Below are positions 8,351-18,605 of a stretch of DNA of 64,000 bases, one piece after another. The notes beneath the pieces were generated by a model. The model was not told the DNA's origin and ran no database searches. It saw nothing but the letters and a program-made list of their open reading frames with translations. Within the stretch, counting starts at the first letter, position 1; every line of letters begins with the position of its first letter. The position numbers were made by a program, and so were the translations under genes. This stretch comes from Seohaeicola saemankumensis. GTDB lineage: Bacteria > Pseudomonadota > Alphaproteobacteria > Rhodobacterales > Rhodobacteraceae. The DNA lies in contig NZ_JAIUZI010000007.1 of the NCBI RefSeq assembly GCF_020171285.1, positions 1 through 64,000 on the forward strand. The letters run 5' to 3'.

Positions 8351-9796
8351 ATGCGTCGCCTGAGAAACGTCAAGATCGTGGCAACGCTGGGCCCGGCATC
8401 CGAAACCTATGACATGATCCGCGCCCTGCACGAAGCCGGCGTCGACGTGTTCCGCCTGAACATGAGCCACGGCAGCCACGACGAGATTCGCGAAAAGCAC
8501 CGGATCATCCGGCAGGTCGAACGCGACCTCGACAGCCCGATCGCGATCCTGGCGGATCTGCAGGGGCCGAAACTGCGGGTCGGTGTCTTTGCCAACGGGG
8601 CCGAGGACCTGGCCGAGGGCGACAGTTTTCGGCTGGACCTGGACCCCGCGCCGGGCGATGCCAGCCGCGTCTGCCTGCCCCACCCCGAGATCTTTGAGGC
8701 GCTGAAACTGGGCGCGACGCTGTTGGTCAACGACGGCAAGATCCGGCTCAAGGTCGAGGACTGCGGCGAGGATTTCGCCGATTGCACCGTGATCGCGGGC
8801 GGCACGATTTCCAACCGCAAGGGGGTGAACGTGCCCGACGTGCTGCTGCCGCTGGCGGCGCTGTCGGACAAGGACCGCGACGACCTGGAATTTGTCTGTA
8901 CACTGGGTGTCGACTGGCTGGCGCTGTCGTTCGTGCAGCGCCCCGCCGATGTGTTCGAGGCCCGCCAGCTGGCCGATGGCCGCGCCGCGATCCTGGCCAA
9001 GATCGAAAAGCCGCAGGCGGTGGACAATTTTGACGCCATCCTCGACGCCTCGGACGGGATCATGGTGGCGCGCGGCGATCTCGGCGTCGAGCTGCCGCTG
9101 CAGCAGGTGCCGCCGATCCAGAAACGGCTGATCCGCAAGTGCCGCTATGTCGCCAAGCCGGTGATCGTGGCGACCCAGATGCTGGAGAGCATGATCGAAA
9201 GCCCGATGCCGACCCGCGCCGAGGTCTCGGACGTGGCCGCCGCCATCTACGAGGGCACCGACGCCATCATGCTCAGCGCGGAATCGGCGGCCGGCCAGTA
9301 CCCGATCGAGGCGGTGCAGACGATGGACAAGGTCGCGGTCGAGGTCGAGGCCGACGTCAACTATCCGTCGATCATCGCCGCGCAGCGGGGCGGCCGCCAG
9401 CACGGGGTCGCCGACGCCATCGTCGGCGCCGCGCGCGAGATTGCCGAAACCACCGACATCAAGGCGATCTGCTGTTTCACCCAGTCCGGCACCACCGCGC
9501 TGCTGACTGCGCGCGAACGGCCCGGCGTGCCGATCATCGCGATGACCAGCCAGCGCGGTACCGCGCGGCGGCTCTGCCTCAGCTGGGGCTGCAACTGTGT
9601 GATGACGGGCGAGGTCGAACGGTTCAAGGGGGCGGTGGTCAACGCCGCCCGCGCCGCCCGCGCGCAGGGCTTTGCCGCCGAGACCGACCAGATCGTGGTC
9701 ACCGCCGGGGTACCGTTCAACGTGCCCGGCACCACCAATATCCTGCGCGTGGCGCCCTGTGACGAACGTTTGATTTACAACACCGACCCCGGCTAA
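8351..9796 (+). CDS. pyk: Pyruvate kinase
   Basis: 481 residues, standard length. It transfers phosphate from phosphoenolpyruvate to ADP in glycolysis. Motifs in order: NVKIVATLGPAS at the N-terminus, LADLQGPKLRVG, AILAKIEKPQAVDNFD with the catalytic lysine, MVARGDLGVELP, and ATQMLESMIESPMPTRAEVSD. The C-terminal regulatory domain is complete. The ATG at 8351 follows GAGGAGAGAAGGCAC. The frame is open 123 bases further upstream, but those residues match nothing in the family. Confidence 0.97.
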   Translation: MRRLRNVKIVATLGPASETYDMIRALHEAGVDVFRLNMSHGSHDEIREKHRIIRQVERDLDSPIAILADLQGPKLRVGVFANGAEDLAEGDSFRLDLDPAPGDASRVCLPHPEIFEALKLGATLLVNDGKIRLKVEDCGEDFADCTVIAGGTISNRKGVNVPDVLLPLAALSDKDRDDLEFVCTLGVDWLALSFVQRPADVFEARQLADGRAAILAKIEKPQAVDNFDAILDASDGIMVARGDLGVELPLQQVPPIQKRLIRKCRYVAKPVIVATQMLESMIESPMPTRAEVSDVAAAIYEGTDAIMLSAESAAGQYPIEAVQTMDKVAVEVEADVNYPSIIAAQRGGRQHGVADAIVGAAREIAETTDIKAICCFTQSGTTALLTARERPGVPIIAMTSQRGTARRLCLSWGCNCVMTGEVERFKGAVVNAARAARAQGFAAETDQIVVTAGVPFNVPGTTNILRVAPCDERLIYNTDPG

Positions 9797-9829
9797 CCTG
9801 CGCCTGTATGGTGTGTAAGCGGTGATGGT

Positions 9830-10054
9830 ATGGACACGGATCTGATCTTTATCTTGGGGCTGGTTCTGGCGGCGCTGTCGGTGCCGGCCACCATGTCGGC
9901 GATCAGCGACGGACGGGCGCCGCGTGCGCCGATCCTGATCATCCTGATCGCCGGGGCCATGATCGTCTACGCGGTTCATACCCACCCGGGCGGCTATGCC
10001 TTTGCCGATATCCCGGACGTGTTTTTTGGCGTGATCGGCCGCTACCTGCCCTGA
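9830..10054 (+). CDS. Small conserved membrane protein
   Basis: 74 residues with two membrane spans (about 4-24 and 33-51) and a short C-terminal tail ending FFGVIGRYLP. It follows pyk by 33 bases in the same direction and precedes rpmI. I recall similar short proteins in this position in related Rhodobacterales, but no function is known. Confidence 0.65.
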   Translation: MDTDLIFILGLVLAALSVPATMSAISDGRAPRAPILIILIAGAMIVYAVHTHPGGYAFADIPDVFFGVIGRYLP

Positions 10055-10197
10055 AAACGGGGGCGGGGGCGGAATTTCATGGCAAAACCCCCTTGCCAGC
10101 CGGGCAAGCTTTGCGTAAATGGCGCCTCTGACCGCGCGACCGGCCGATGTGGCATGCCGAGTCGCGTTTCTACCGAACCCGAGAACAGGAGACGGAA

Positions 10198-10398
10198 ATG
10201 CCCAAGATGAAGACGAAATCAAGCGCCAAGAAGCGCTTTAAGGTCACTGCGACCGGCAAGGTGCTGGCAGGCCAGGCGGGCAAACGCCACGGCATGATCA
10301 AGCGCACCAAGAAATTCATTCGCGACGCCCGCGGCAACACCACGCTGTCCGCCCCCGACGCCAAGATCGTCAAGGGCTACATGCCCTACGACCGCTAA
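10198..10398 (+). CDS. rpmI: 50S ribosomal protein L35
   Basis: 66 residues, [20 protein letters not shown] at the start and a basic body with [14 protein letters not shown], all typical of bL35. The start at 10198 follows AGGAGACGGAA. It is 14 bases upstream of rplT, the usual two-gene operon. infC is not immediately upstream here. Confidence 0.97.
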   Translation: MPKMKTKSSAKKRFKVTATGKVLAGQAGKRHGMIKRTKKFIRDARGNTTLSAPDAKIVKGYMPYDR

Positions 10399-10412
10399 GA
10401 GGAGATACCGAT

Positions 10413-10778
10413 ATGTCCCGCGTCAAAGGTGGAACCACAACCCACGCCCGTCACAAGAAGATCGTCAAAGCGGCAAAAGGCTACTACGGCCGCCGCAAGA
10501 ACACCTTCAAGGTGGCAACCCAGGCCGTCGACAAGGCCAACCAGTATGCAACCCGTGACCGCAAGCAGCGCAAGCGCAACTTCCGCGCGCTGTGGATCCA
10601 GCGGATCAACGCCGCCGTGCGCAGCCATGACGAAGCGCTGACCTACTCGCGCTTTATCAACGGTCTGAACCTGGCCGGCATCGAAGTGGACCGCAAGGTC
10701 CTGGCCGACCTGGCCGTGCACGAGCCCGACGCCTTTGGCGCGATCGTCGCCAAGGCACAGGCCGCGCTGGCCGCCTGA
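10413..10778 (+). CDS. rplT: 50S ribosomal protein L20
   Basis: 121 residues, with [19 protein letters not shown] at the N-terminus and the [13 protein letters not shown] and [19 protein letters not shown] signatures of bL20, an early 23S rRNA-binding assembly protein. AGGAGATACCG gives the ribosome binding site. A rho-independent terminator follows. Confidence 0.97.
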   Translation: MSRVKGGTTTHARHKKIVKAAKGYYGRRKNTFKVATQAVDKANQYATRDRKQRKRNFRALWIQRINAAVRSHDEALTYSRFINGLNLAGIEVDRKVLADLAVHEPDAFGAIVAKAQAALAA

Positions 10779-10803
10779 TCCGGTTCCCGGACCGCAAAGA
10801 ATT

Positions 10804-10831
10804 GGCCGCTCCGGTTCGGGGCGGCCTTTTT
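10804..10831 (+). terminator. Rho-independent terminator of rpmI-rplT
   Basis: GGCCGC stem pairing with GCGGCC around a short loop, directly followed by TTTTT, 26 bases after the rplT stop. Confidence 0.85.
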
Positions 10832-10874
10832 CGTTTCAGCCCTGGGTTCGGTTCAGTCCTGGGCGGGCAGCGGA

Positions 10875-11219
10875 TCAGTTCAGCGCGCCGTTGCCGTCCT
10901 TGTCCGCCGCTTCGAAATCGGCGCGGGTCTGATTGGTGTATTCCTGTCTGGAAATGCGGCCGTTGCGATTAGCGTCGGCACCATCGAAGATCGGCCGCGA
11001 CATAAAGCTTTCGACCTCGCCGAACTCAAGTTGGCCGCTCTTGTCGGCGTCCATCAGCCCGAACATCTCGGTCATCTCGTCGGCGAATTCCTGATAGGTG
11101 ACGGTGGCGTTCAGATCGTCGTCCATCATCAACAGGGCCGAACCGGGCATGCTGTCGGCATGGGCGGCGGCCGTTGTCATCAGCCCGGCCAGGGCGGCGG
11201 AAATGGCATGGCGTTTCAT
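10875..11219 (-). CDS. Exported EF-hand calcium-binding protein
   Basis: 114 residues with a signal peptide (MKRHAISAALAGLMTTAAAHA). The mature part carries EF-hand loops at about 33-44, 57-68 (DADKSGQLEFGE), 82-93 (DANRNGRISRQE) and an incomplete last loop beginning D106 (DKDGNGALN) at the very C-terminus. Loop ligand positions 1, 3, 5 and 12 are acidic or Asn/Ser in loops 2 and 3, so calcium binding is likely. It is presumably periplasmic; role unknown. A small lipoprotein gene lies just upstream in the same direction, 12 bases away. Confidence 0.8.
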   Translation of the reverse strand: MKRHAISAALAGLMTTAAAHADSMPGSALLMMDDDLNATVTYQEFADEMTEMFGLMDADKSGQLEFGEVESFMSRPIFDGADANRNGRISRQEYTNQTRADFEAADKDGNGALN

Positions 11220-11231
11220 GGTGTGTCCCCC

Positions 11232-11465
11232 TTAGCAGTTCATGGCGCTGGCGGCGGTGATCCCGCCGGCGGCGGCGCCTGCGGCGGTGGCCAGCGTCTG
11301 GCCGGTGCCACCGCCGAAACGGTTGCCGATTGCGCCGCCGATGACGGCGCCGGTCAGCGAACCGCCGACGCAGGCCAGTTCGTGTTGCGCAGTGGGGCTG
11401 ACGCTGCACCCGGTTGCGGTCGCGACCGTGGCGGCCAGTACGACGGATTTCAGTATCTTGGTCAC
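11232..11465 (-). CDS. Glycine-zipper lipoprotein (GTG start)
   Basis: 77 residues. The GTG at 11465 follows CAGGAGAACACT at proper spacing and begins VTKILKSVVLAATVATATGC, a lipoprotein signal with the cysteine at the end of the lipobox. The mature part holds a glycine-zipper two-span motif (GGSLTGAVIGGAIGNRFGGG and ATAAGAAAGG) like the SlyB/OsmB 17-kDa surface-antigen group. It is probably an outer-membrane lipoprotein. An ATG at 11495 would put polar residues ahead of the signal and is less likely. Confidence 0.8.
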   Translation of the reverse strand: MTKILKSVVLAATVATATGCSVSPTAQHELACVGGSLTGAVIGGAIGNRFGGGTGQTLATAAGAAAGGITAASAMNC

Positions 11466-11575
11466 AGTGTTCTCCTGCTGAAACGGGGTCCGCACGTCGG
11501 ACCTGCCGGCGGTTTCCGGGTCCGAGGCTAAGAAGGGGAGGGCGGCTGTTCAACCGTCTTTGTCCCGGTCTGGGG

Positions 11576-12766
11576 TCAGGTGTCGGCAGGTAACCGCCGC
11601 TGCAACAGGGCCAGCAGCGCGCCGGTGCCCAGCACCGCCGCCGCCCCGGTCAGCCCGTTGCCGATATTGCCAGTGGCGTCGCCGATCCAGCCCGCCGCCA
11701 CCGGGCCCAGCGTCTGCGACACCGCAAAGACCACGGTGAACAGGCTGATCGCTGCGCCCCAGCTTTCGGCGGGCAGGTTGTGGCGGGTGAAATTGGTCAC
11801 CGCGCCCGGCGCCATGAACACCGACAGGCCAAAGACCACCGCCGAGACCATCAGCCCGGTGCCGCCCGGCCAGAGCACCGGCAGCACCGAGCCCGCCGCG
11901 ATGCAGCCCAGGATCAGCGCCAGCGGCAGCCCGCCGGCAAAGCGCGCAAAGACCGGGCGCCAGACAAAGGGCGACAGGCAAAGGCAGATGCCCAGCAGCA
12001 CCCAGGTCAGCGCGATCAGCCCGGCCCCGGCGCCGCGTTCCGTCATCCAGGCGCTGAGGAAGGTGAGGTAGACGATATAGCCCAGGCCAAAGGCGGCGTA
12101 TCCGGCAAACTCGGGCCACATCGCGCGGATCGGGAGCGGAGGCCGCGGGGAAGGTCGCGCCCGTGGCGGCCGCAACTGCCCCGCGGCCCACAGGCCCAGC
12201 GGCAGGAAGACCAGGCTGGCCCCGCCGACCATCGTCCAGCCGACGGGCCAGGCCTGCGGCCCGCGCGCCTCCAGCATCAGCGGCAGCGCGCCGCCGGCCA
12301 GCACGATGCCCAACCCGCCGCCAAAGCCGAAGAGCAGCGCGATCGACAGCGCGTTGCGCCTCGGGCTGTCGGGAAACAGCTGGGCCGCGAGCGCGCCGGC
12401 GCTGGAAAACGACAGCGCGCCGAAAACGCCCGCCAGGAACCGCCACAGCGACTGCCACCACAGCGCCTCTTGCGCGCCGGTTGCCAGCAGCGCGGCCGTC
12501 GTCGTGGTCAGCCCGATGGCGAAGAGCCGCGCGGCGCTGACCCGGGACATCAGGATCATGGTCAGCACCGCCCCCAGGATGTAACCCAGCGCGTTGGCCG
12601 TGTTCAGCCATCCCGCCTGCGCATAGCTCCAGCCCAGTTCCGCCTTCATCGCCGGCAGCAGCAGCCCGTAGGCGAACCGCGCGAAGCTGTTGGTGACCGT
12701 CACCCCCAGGCACAGGCCCATCAGGATCAGCCATTGCCGTCCGGTCGACTGGTCGCTCTGTGTCAT
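11576..12766 (-). CDS. MFS transporter, YbfB/YjiJ type
   Basis: 396 residues with about twelve hydrophobic spans. The N-terminal SFARFAYGLLLPAMKAELGW stretch is characteristic of the YbfB/YjiJ branch of the major facilitator superfamily. The start at 12766 (MTQSDQSTGRQW) is favoured over 12823, which adds a cysteine/arginine-rich leader. Substrate unknown. No partner genes nearby; pheS is divergent across 166 bases. Confidence 0.85.
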   Translation of the reverse strand: MTQSDQSTGRQWLILMGLCLGVTVTNSFARFAYGLLLPAMKAELGWSYAQAGWLNTANALGYILGAVLTMILMSRVSAARLFAIGLTTTTAALLATGAQEALWWQSLWRFLAGVFGALSFSSAGALAAQLFPDSPRRNALSIALLFGFGGGLGIVLAGGALPLMLEARGPQAWPVGWTMVGGASLVFLPLGLWAAGQLRPPRARPSPRPPLPIRAMWPEFAGYAAFGLGYIVYLTFLSAWMTERGAGAGLIALTWVLLGICLCLSPFVWRPVFARFAGGLPLALILGCIAAGSVLPVLWPGGTGLMVSAVVFGLSVFMAPGAVTNFTRHNLPAESWGAAISLFTVVFAVSQTLGPVAAGWIGDATGNIGNGLTGAAAVLGTGALLALLQRRLPADT

Positions 12767-12932
12767 CGCGGGGATCCTTGCCTTGTTATCGATCACCGTG
12801 CCGCAGCCCCGACCGCGCTGCAATCCCCGATTGGGTGGCCATTGCGAGACACCCTTTCGCGGGCGGTCGCCCGCCTCTTGCTTTCACCGGTCGCTGTGAT
12901 AGCAGGGCGTGACCAAGTTTCAGGGGACCGTC

Positions 12933-14006
12933 ATGGACGATCTTAAGGCAAAATACCTCGCTCAAATCGCCGATGCGGCGGATGAAAACGCGCTCGAGGC
13001 GATCCGCGTCGCCGCCGTGGGCAAAAAGGGCGAAGTTTCCCTCAAGATGCGCGAGCTGGGCAAGATGACGCCCGAGGAGCGCCAGGTCGCGGGCCCGGCG
13101 CTGAACGCGCTCAAGGACGAGATCAATTCGGCCATCGCGGCGAAGAAGGCGGCGCTGGCCGATGCGGCGCTGGACGAACGGCTGCGCACCGAGTGGCTGG
13201 ACGTGACGCTGCCGTCGCGGCCCACCCGCACCGGCACGCTGCACCCGGTGGCGCAGGTCACCGAGGAGGTCACCGCGATCTTTGCCGAGCTGGGGTTTTC
13301 GGTGGCCGAAGGGCCGCGTGTGGAAACCGACTGGTACAACTTCGACGCGCTGAACATCCCCGGCCACCACCCCGCGCGGGCCGAGATGGACACGTTCTAC
13401 ATGCACCGCGCCGCAGGCGACAATCGCCCGCCGCATGTGCTGCGCACCCATACCTCGCCGGTACAGATCCGGTCGATGGAGAAAACCGGCGCGCCCATTC
13501 GCATCATCTGTCCCGGCGGTGTTTACCGCGCGGATTACGACCAGACCCACACGCCGATGTTCCACCAGGTCGAAGGGCTGGCCATCGACAAGGACATCTC
13601 GATGGCGAACCTGAAATGGGTGCTGGAAGAGTTCTTTGCCGCGTTTTTCGAGATCGAGGGCATCAAGACCCGGTTCCGCGCCTCGCATTTCCCCTTTACC
13701 GAACCCTCGGCCGAGGTCGATATCCAGTGTTCCTGGGTCGATGGCCAGCTGAAGATCGGCGAAGGCGACGACTGGATGGAGGTTCTGGGCTCGGGCATGG
13801 TGCACCCATCGGTGCTGGAGGCCGGTGGCATCGATCCCTACGAATACCAGGGCTTTGCATTCGGTATCGGGATCGACCGGCTGGCGATGCTGAAATACGG
13901 CATCCCCGACCTGCGCGCGTTCTTTGACAGCGACCTGCGCTGGCTGCGGCACTACGGGTTCGCGAGCCTCGACGTGCCGACGCTGCATGGTGGTCTCTCT
14001 CGCTGA
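12933..14006 (+). CDS. pheS: Phenylalanyl-tRNA synthetase alpha subunit
   Basis: 357 residues, usual length. A coiled-coil N-terminal arm (about 1-90) precedes the class II catalytic domain. Motif 2 lies around [14 protein letters not shown], followed by [28 protein letters not shown], and motif 3 [18 protein letters not shown]. It charges tRNA-Phe together with PheT. The ATG at 12933 follows AGGGGACCGTC. Unusually, pheT does not follow directly: an inverted RTX gene lies in the 0.9-kb gap. Confidence 0.97.
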   Translation: MDDLKAKYLAQIADAADENALEAIRVAAVGKKGEVSLKMRELGKMTPEERQVAGPALNALKDEINSAIAAKKAALADAALDERLRTEWLDVTLPSRPTRTGTLHPVAQVTEEVTAIFAELGFSVAEGPRVETDWYNFDALNIPGHHPARAEMDTFYMHRAAGDNRPPHVLRTHTSPVQIRSMEKTGAPIRIICPGGVYRADYDQTHTPMFHQVEGLAIDKDISMANLKWVLEEFFAAFFEIEGIKTRFRASHFPFTEPSAEVDIQCSWVDGQLKIGEGDDWMEVLGSGMVHPSVLEAGGIDPYEYQGFAFGIGIDRLAMLKYGIPDLRAFFDSDLRWLRHYGFASLDVPTLHGGLSR

Positions 14007-14107
14007 ACCAGCGAAAGAGATCGGCCGCCTCCGGGGGGCAGCCCAACACCTCCCGGCGAAGCACCTGACGACGGCAAACGATCCGATGTCCGGCCTGACC
14101 GTGGTGG

Positions 14108-14701
14108 TCAGAGGATGAAATCGTCCGCCCCAAGGCTGCTGACATCGACATCCAGCAGGACGATAGACCCCTTGTCGGGCAAGTAGATGATCGTGTCGTC
14201 GCCCGATTGTTTCAGCTTGATGTGGTCGAATTCCTTGATGTTGTAGGCGGACAGGTCGATCTGATCGTTGTGAAAGTCGACGATGGTGTCCACGAACGGC
14301 GTTTTTGCCTTGGCGAACGGCGCAAACACAAAGGTATCGACCCCGTTGCCGCCTTCCAATTTGTCGTTGCCATCGCCGCCGACAATGATGTCGCTGCCAT
14401 TGCCGCCAAACAGGAAATCATCGGCGTCCTGTCCATAGAGTTCGTCCGCGCCGTTGCCGCCTATCAGGGTATCTTTGCTTTTGGGATCGCTGTTCTTTGG
14501 GTCACCGCCCATCAGAATGTCTTTGCCGTTGCCACCGGCTAGGTAATCCGGGTCGCGTCCGCCAAACAGGATGTCGTCGCCGTTGTCGCCCGACAGCTGG
14601 TCCTTGCCGGCCAGTCCGTTCAGGATATCGTCGCCCGATCCGCCGGACAGTTTGTCCCCATAAGCCGTTCCAGTAATGATTTCGTCATTGGGGTTCGTCA
14701 T
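14108..14701 (-). CDS. RTX calcium-binding protein (hemolysin-type repeats)
   Basis: 197 residues from [20 protein letters not shown], preceded by an AGGAGGAGATGG ribosome site. It has at least six nonapeptide blocks of the GGxGxDxLx type ([64 protein letters not shown]) that form calcium-bound beta-rolls. A C-terminal section follows (DTFVFAPF ... [14 protein letters not shown]), like that of type I-secreted proteins. There is no N-terminal signal peptide, so export by a type I system with a C-terminal signal is expected; no exporter is encoded here. It lies on the opposite strand inside the pheS-pheT interval. Confidence 0.85.
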   Translation of the reverse strand: MTNPNDEIITGTAYGDKLSGGSGDDILNGLAGKDQLSGDNGDDILFGGRDPDYLAGGNGKDILMGGDPKNSDPKSKDTLIGGNGADELYGQDADDFLFGGNGSDIIVGGDGNDKLEGGNGVDTFVFAPFAKAKTPFVDTIVDFHNDQIDLSAYNIKEFDHIKLKQSGDDTIIYLPDKGSIVLLDVDVSSLGADDFIL

Positions 14702-14916
14702 TTTCCATCTCCTCCTGACACGCCCCGCATGGGTGTGCCAGCGAAGTTTATCAGCTGGGAAGTTCTGACCTTTGACCCACGTCATTGACACGAAATGCCG
14801 GGATGTGGTGTTGCTTAAACGCCTGCGGAAAGACCTCGGGCCGAGAGCCCTCTTCCCCCCAATCGCGAGTTCCGCTATTGCCCTCCTGACCCGAGATAAT
14901 GTGCGGACGGCATGAT

Positions 14917-17313
14917 ATGAAATTCACCCTCTCCTGGCTGAAAGACCACCTCGATACCACCGCATCGGTGGCGGAAATCGCCGAGGCGCTGACCGATCTG
15001 GGGCTTGAGGTCGAAGAGATCTCGAACCCCGCCGACCGGCTGTCGGCCTTTACGCTGGCCCGGGTGAAACATGCCGAACAGCACCCCGATGCCGACCGGC
15101 TGCGGGTCTGCACGGTGGAAACCGACGAGGGCGACAAGCAGATCGTCTGCGGCGCGCCGAACGCGCGCGAGGGCATCACCGTGGTGCTCTGCAAGCCCGG
15201 CGATTACGTGCCCGGCATCGACGTGACCCTGTCGGTGGGCAAGATCCGTGGCGTCGAAAGCCACGGCATGATGGCCTCGGAACGCGAGCTGGAACTGAGC
15301 GACGAACATGACGGCATCATCGAGCTGCCGTCGGGCGAGATCGGTGAGCGGTTCATCGACTGGCTGGCGGAAAACGATCCGTCCAAGGTGGACCCGGTGA
15401 TCGAGATCGCGATCACGCCGAACCGGCCCGATGCGCTGGGCGTCGAGGGCATCGCCCGCGATCTGGCGGCGCGCGGCATCGGCACGCTGAAATCGCGGCC
15501 CATCGACCATGTGCCGGGCGATTTCCCCTGTCCGATCAAGGTGACCATCGACGAGGATACGCTGGACGGCTGCCCGGTCTTCACCGGCCGGCTGATCCGG
15601 GGCGTCAAGAACGGCCATTCGCCGCAATGGTTGCAGGACCAGCTGCGCGCCATCGGGCTGCGGCCGATCTCGGCGCTGGTCGATATCACCAACTATTTCA
15701 CCTACGACCGCAATCGCCCGCTGCACGTCTTTGATGCCGACAAGGTGGCCGGCGATCTGCGCGTGCACCGCGCGGCGGGCGGCGAAACCATCACCGCGCT
15801 GGATGACAAGGACTATACCCTGCAGCCGGGCATGATGGTGATTTCCGACGACAACGGCGCCGAAAGCATCGCCGGCATCATGGGCGGCGCCGAAACCGGC
15901 GTGACCGAGGAGACCGAGAACGTCTTTCTCGAAAGCGCGTTCTGGGATTTCATCCAGATCGCCATGGCGGGCCGCGCGCTGAAAATCAACTCTGACGCGC
16001 GCTACCGGTTCGAACGCGGGGTGGATCCGGAATTCACCCGCGACGGGCTGGAACTGGCGACCCAGATGATCCTCGATCTCTGTGGCGGCGAGGTCTCGGA
16101 GGTGGTGGTCGCGGGCAAGGTGCCGAACCACGCGCGTGCCTACAAGCTGGACCCGGCGCGGGTGCAAAGCCTGGTGGGTATGGACATTCCCGAAAGCGAA
16201 CAGCGCCAGACGCTGACGCGGCTGGGTTTCCGGCTGGAGGGCAACATGGCCCATGTGCCCAGCTGGCGCCCCGATGTGCGCGGCGAGGCCGATCTGGTCG
16301 AAGAGGTGGCGCGCATCGCCTCGCTGACCGGGCTGCAGGGCAAACCGCTGCCGCGCGCGTCGCAGGGCATCCCGGCGCCGGTGATGACACCGGCGCAGCG
16401 CCGCAAGGCGATGGCGCGGCGCACGGCGGCGGCGCTGGGCTACAACGAATGCGTGACCTACACGTTCATCGATCAGGCCAGCGCGGCGATGTTCGGTGGT
16501 GGCGATGACGCCACCATGCTGGAAAACCCGATCAGCTCGGAAATGAGCCACATGCGCCCGGACCTGCTGCCGGGGCTGCTGTTGGCGGCGGCCCGCAATC
16601 AGGCGCGCGGTTATATGAACCAGGCGCTGTTCGAGGCCGGACCGGCCTTTTCCGGCGGCGAACCCGGTGAACAGGCCGATCAGATCAGCGGCCTGCTGAT
16701 CGGGCGCACCGGCCCCAAGGATGTGCACGGTGCGTCGCGCCCGGTTGATGTCTATGACGCCAAGGCGGATGTCGAGGCGGTGCTGGCCGCCATCGGCGCC
16801 CCGGCCAAGGTGCAGATCCTGCGCGGCGCGCAGGACTGGTGGCACCCGGGCCGCCACGGCAAGATCTGTCTTGGCCCGAAAAAGGTGCTGGCGGTGTTCG
16901 GCGAACTGCACCCCAAGGTGCTGGCGGCGATGGACATCAAGGGGCCGGCGATGGCCTTTACCATCTGGCCCGACGAAATTCCGCTGCCGCGCAAATCCGG
17001 CGCCACCCGCGCCGCGCTGGAGCTGCGCGACCTGCAGGCGGTCGAACGCGACTTTGCCTTTGTGGTGGACGCGCAGGTCGAGGCGCTGACGCTGGTCAAT
17101 GCCGCCGCAGGCGCCGACAAGGCGCTGATCGAAGAGGTCCGCGTGTTCGATGAATTCATCGGCGGCAGCCTCGGCGAGGGCAAGAAGTCGCTGGCCGTCA
17201 CGGTACGCCTGCAGCCCAGCGACAAGACCCTGACCGAGGGCGAGATCGAAGCGGTCAGCAAAAAGATCGTCGACAAGGTCGCCAAGGCCACCGGCGGCAC
17301 CCTGCGCGGCTAG
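14917..17313 (+). CDS. pheT: Phenylalanyl-tRNA synthetase beta subunit
   Basis: 798 residues, full length. Domains in order: N-terminal B1 with the EMAP/OB tRNA-binding fold (about 40-150, [10 protein letters not shown]), B3/B4 editing region with [16 protein letters not shown] and LVDITNYF, B5 (RYRFERGVD onward), catalytic-like core ([19 protein letters not shown]) and the C-terminal ferredoxin-fold anticodon-binding domain from about 700 ending [12 protein letters not shown]. Start at 14917 ([13 protein letters not shown]) is the family start. It forms the alpha2-beta2 enzyme with PheS. Confidence 0.97.
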   Translation: MKFTLSWLKDHLDTTASVAEIAEALTDLGLEVEEISNPADRLSAFTLARVKHAEQHPDADRLRVCTVETDEGDKQIVCGAPNAREGITVVLCKPGDYVPGIDVTLSVGKIRGVESHGMMASERELELSDEHDGIIELPSGEIGERFIDWLAENDPSKVDPVIEIAITPNRPDALGVEGIARDLAARGIGTLKSRPIDHVPGDFPCPIKVTIDEDTLDGCPVFTGRLIRGVKNGHSPQWLQDQLRAIGLRPISALVDITNYFTYDRNRPLHVFDADKVAGDLRVHRAAGGETITALDDKDYTLQPGMMVISDDNGAESIAGIMGGAETGVTEETENVFLESAFWDFIQIAMAGRALKINSDARYRFERGVDPEFTRDGLELATQMILDLCGGEVSEVVVAGKVPNHARAYKLDPARVQSLVGMDIPESEQRQTLTRLGFRLEGNMAHVPSWRPDVRGEADLVEEVARIASLTGLQGKPLPRASQGIPAPVMTPAQRRKAMARRTAAALGYNECVTYTFIDQASAAMFGGGDDATMLENPISSEMSHMRPDLLPGLLLAAARNQARGYMNQALFEAGPAFSGGEPGEQADQISGLLIGRTGPKDVHGASRPVDVYDAKADVEAVLAAIGAPAKVQILRGAQDWWHPGRHGKICLGPKKVLAVFGELHPKVLAAMDIKGPAMAFTIWPDEIPLPRKSGATRAALELRDLQAVERDFAFVVDAQVEALTLVNAAAGADKALIEEVRVFDEFIGGSLGEGKKSLAVTVRLQPSDKTLTEGEIEAVSKKIVDKVAKATGGTLRG

Positions 17314-17562
17314 GACGGTCCCGGCGCGGCCGTCGCGTGCGGCTGTTTCCGAAAAACAACAGGCGCGGCGATCCTGATGACAGGGGTTGCCGCGACGGCC
17401 TGCGGGCCGTAGATGCACAGGCACCCATGATGCCCCTCCGGGCAGAGGATTTCACGATGATGCAACGAAAATGGCAACGGGTCCCATCCCGTCTTCTCAT
17501 CCTGATCTGACCGCCCGCGATCGTCTGCGGGCGCGACCTGCACGCTCTCGGACATATCGCTC

Positions 17563-18534
17563 ATGGAACGCTCCCGGCTTCTGAAACTGCTGCGCGGACT
17601 GCCCGCGCAAATGACCTATCCCTATTACCCCGGCCGCGAGGACGCCTGGCTGCTGGCGCATCTGATGCCCGGTGACGCGCGGGTGGCCGATCTGCGCAAG
17701 GCGGGCCTTGGCCGGTTTCTGGACCGGCCGCTGATCCGCCCGGTGGTTGCCGGTTGCGGCGGCACGCTGCGGCTGCAGGACGTGCTGGCGCTGGCCTATG
17801 CGCCGCACGCGCTGGACTGGCGCGGGCTGAGCGCGGCGGCGCAGGCGCAGCTGAACGCGGTCTATGCCGAACCCTGGCTGGATTTCGAGCTGAGCTTTGC
17901 CGAATGGGGCACAAGGGCCGGCTACAGCTGGCAGCAGACCAGCCGGCCGGGCTGCAACTTGGTGGTGCAGCTGGGCTTTCCCTCCGAACACGCGGCGCTG
18001 ATGGGGCGCTACATGGCGCGGGGCGGCCGCAAGGCCTTCGAGGAAGAACTGCACCCGGTGCGCCGGACCGGACGGCCGACGCTGGCCTGGGCGCGGATCG
18101 ACTATGATCCCTCCAGCGGTATCGCGCTGATCGAAGAGGTCCAGAGCGACTGGCTGCGGTTTGTGCGCGACGAGGTGGCGGCGATGGCCGAGCAGATGCC
18201 GCGCGCCCGCGCCGCCCGCTCGGCCGCCGCCTACGAGGCCGAGATCCGGCGTCGTTATGACAAGCTGTGGCCGCGGGTGATGCTGCTGGCCGCGATCGAG
18301 CTGCTGCGCGACCACATGGGCTGTGCCGAAATCTACATGCACCGCCCCGAGACCGGCGTGGTGCTCAAGCACATCCATGGCCGACAGCCGCCACAGTCGC
18401 TGTATTCCGCGCTGCCGAAATCCTTTGGTTTTGCCCAGACCCGGCACATCCCGGCCTTTCTGGGCAAGCGGCATCGCGAGCTGCGCCGCGCCCTGCCGCG
18501 CATGGCGCCCACGTTCTGGCACCTGGCGTTCTGA
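17563..18534 (+). CDS. Protein of unknown function with an EEVQSDW motif
   Basis: 323 residues, soluble, arginine-rich, no signal peptide. I do not recognise a named family. The stretch TLAWARIDYDPSSGIALIEE followed by VQSDW (about residues 175-200) resembles the I-E-E-[IV]-Q-S-D-W segment seen in large phage polyvalent proteins, and HRPETGVVLKHIH plus LPKSFGFAQTRHIPAFLGKR follow. N-terminus MERSRLLKLLRGLPAQMTYPYYPGREDAW has no close parallel I can name. It stands between pheT and ytoQ, 71 bases before ytoQ in the same direction. GC and codon use match the neighbours, so it looks resident, not recently acquired. Confidence 0.7.
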   Translation: MERSRLLKLLRGLPAQMTYPYYPGREDAWLLAHLMPGDARVADLRKAGLGRFLDRPLIRPVVAGCGGTLRLQDVLALAYAPHALDWRGLSAAAQAQLNAVYAEPWLDFELSFAEWGTRAGYSWQQTSRPGCNLVVQLGFPSEHAALMGRYMARGGRKAFEEELHPVRRTGRPTLAWARIDYDPSSGIALIEEVQSDWLRFVRDEVAAMAEQMPRARAARSAAAYEAEIRRRYDKLWPRVMLLAAIELLRDHMGCAEIYMHRPETGVVLKHIHGRQPPQSLYSALPKSFGFAQTRHIPAFLGKRHRELRRALPRMAPTFWHLAF

Positions 18535-18605
18535 CGCCCGGTGGGCATCGCCGCGCGGGTTTGCTATGCACGGCCCAGACCCCGTGACCCCAAGGAGCGC
18601 ACACG

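Noticed and set aside
8231..10222. 663-residue open frame on the minus strand
   Set aside because: It is the antisense of pyk and its neighbours. The translation is rich in Arg/His/Asp typical of reversed high-GC genes and matches no family.
14875..17424. 849-residue open frame on the minus strand
   Set aside because: Entirely antisense to pheT, which is a certain gene in the other direction.
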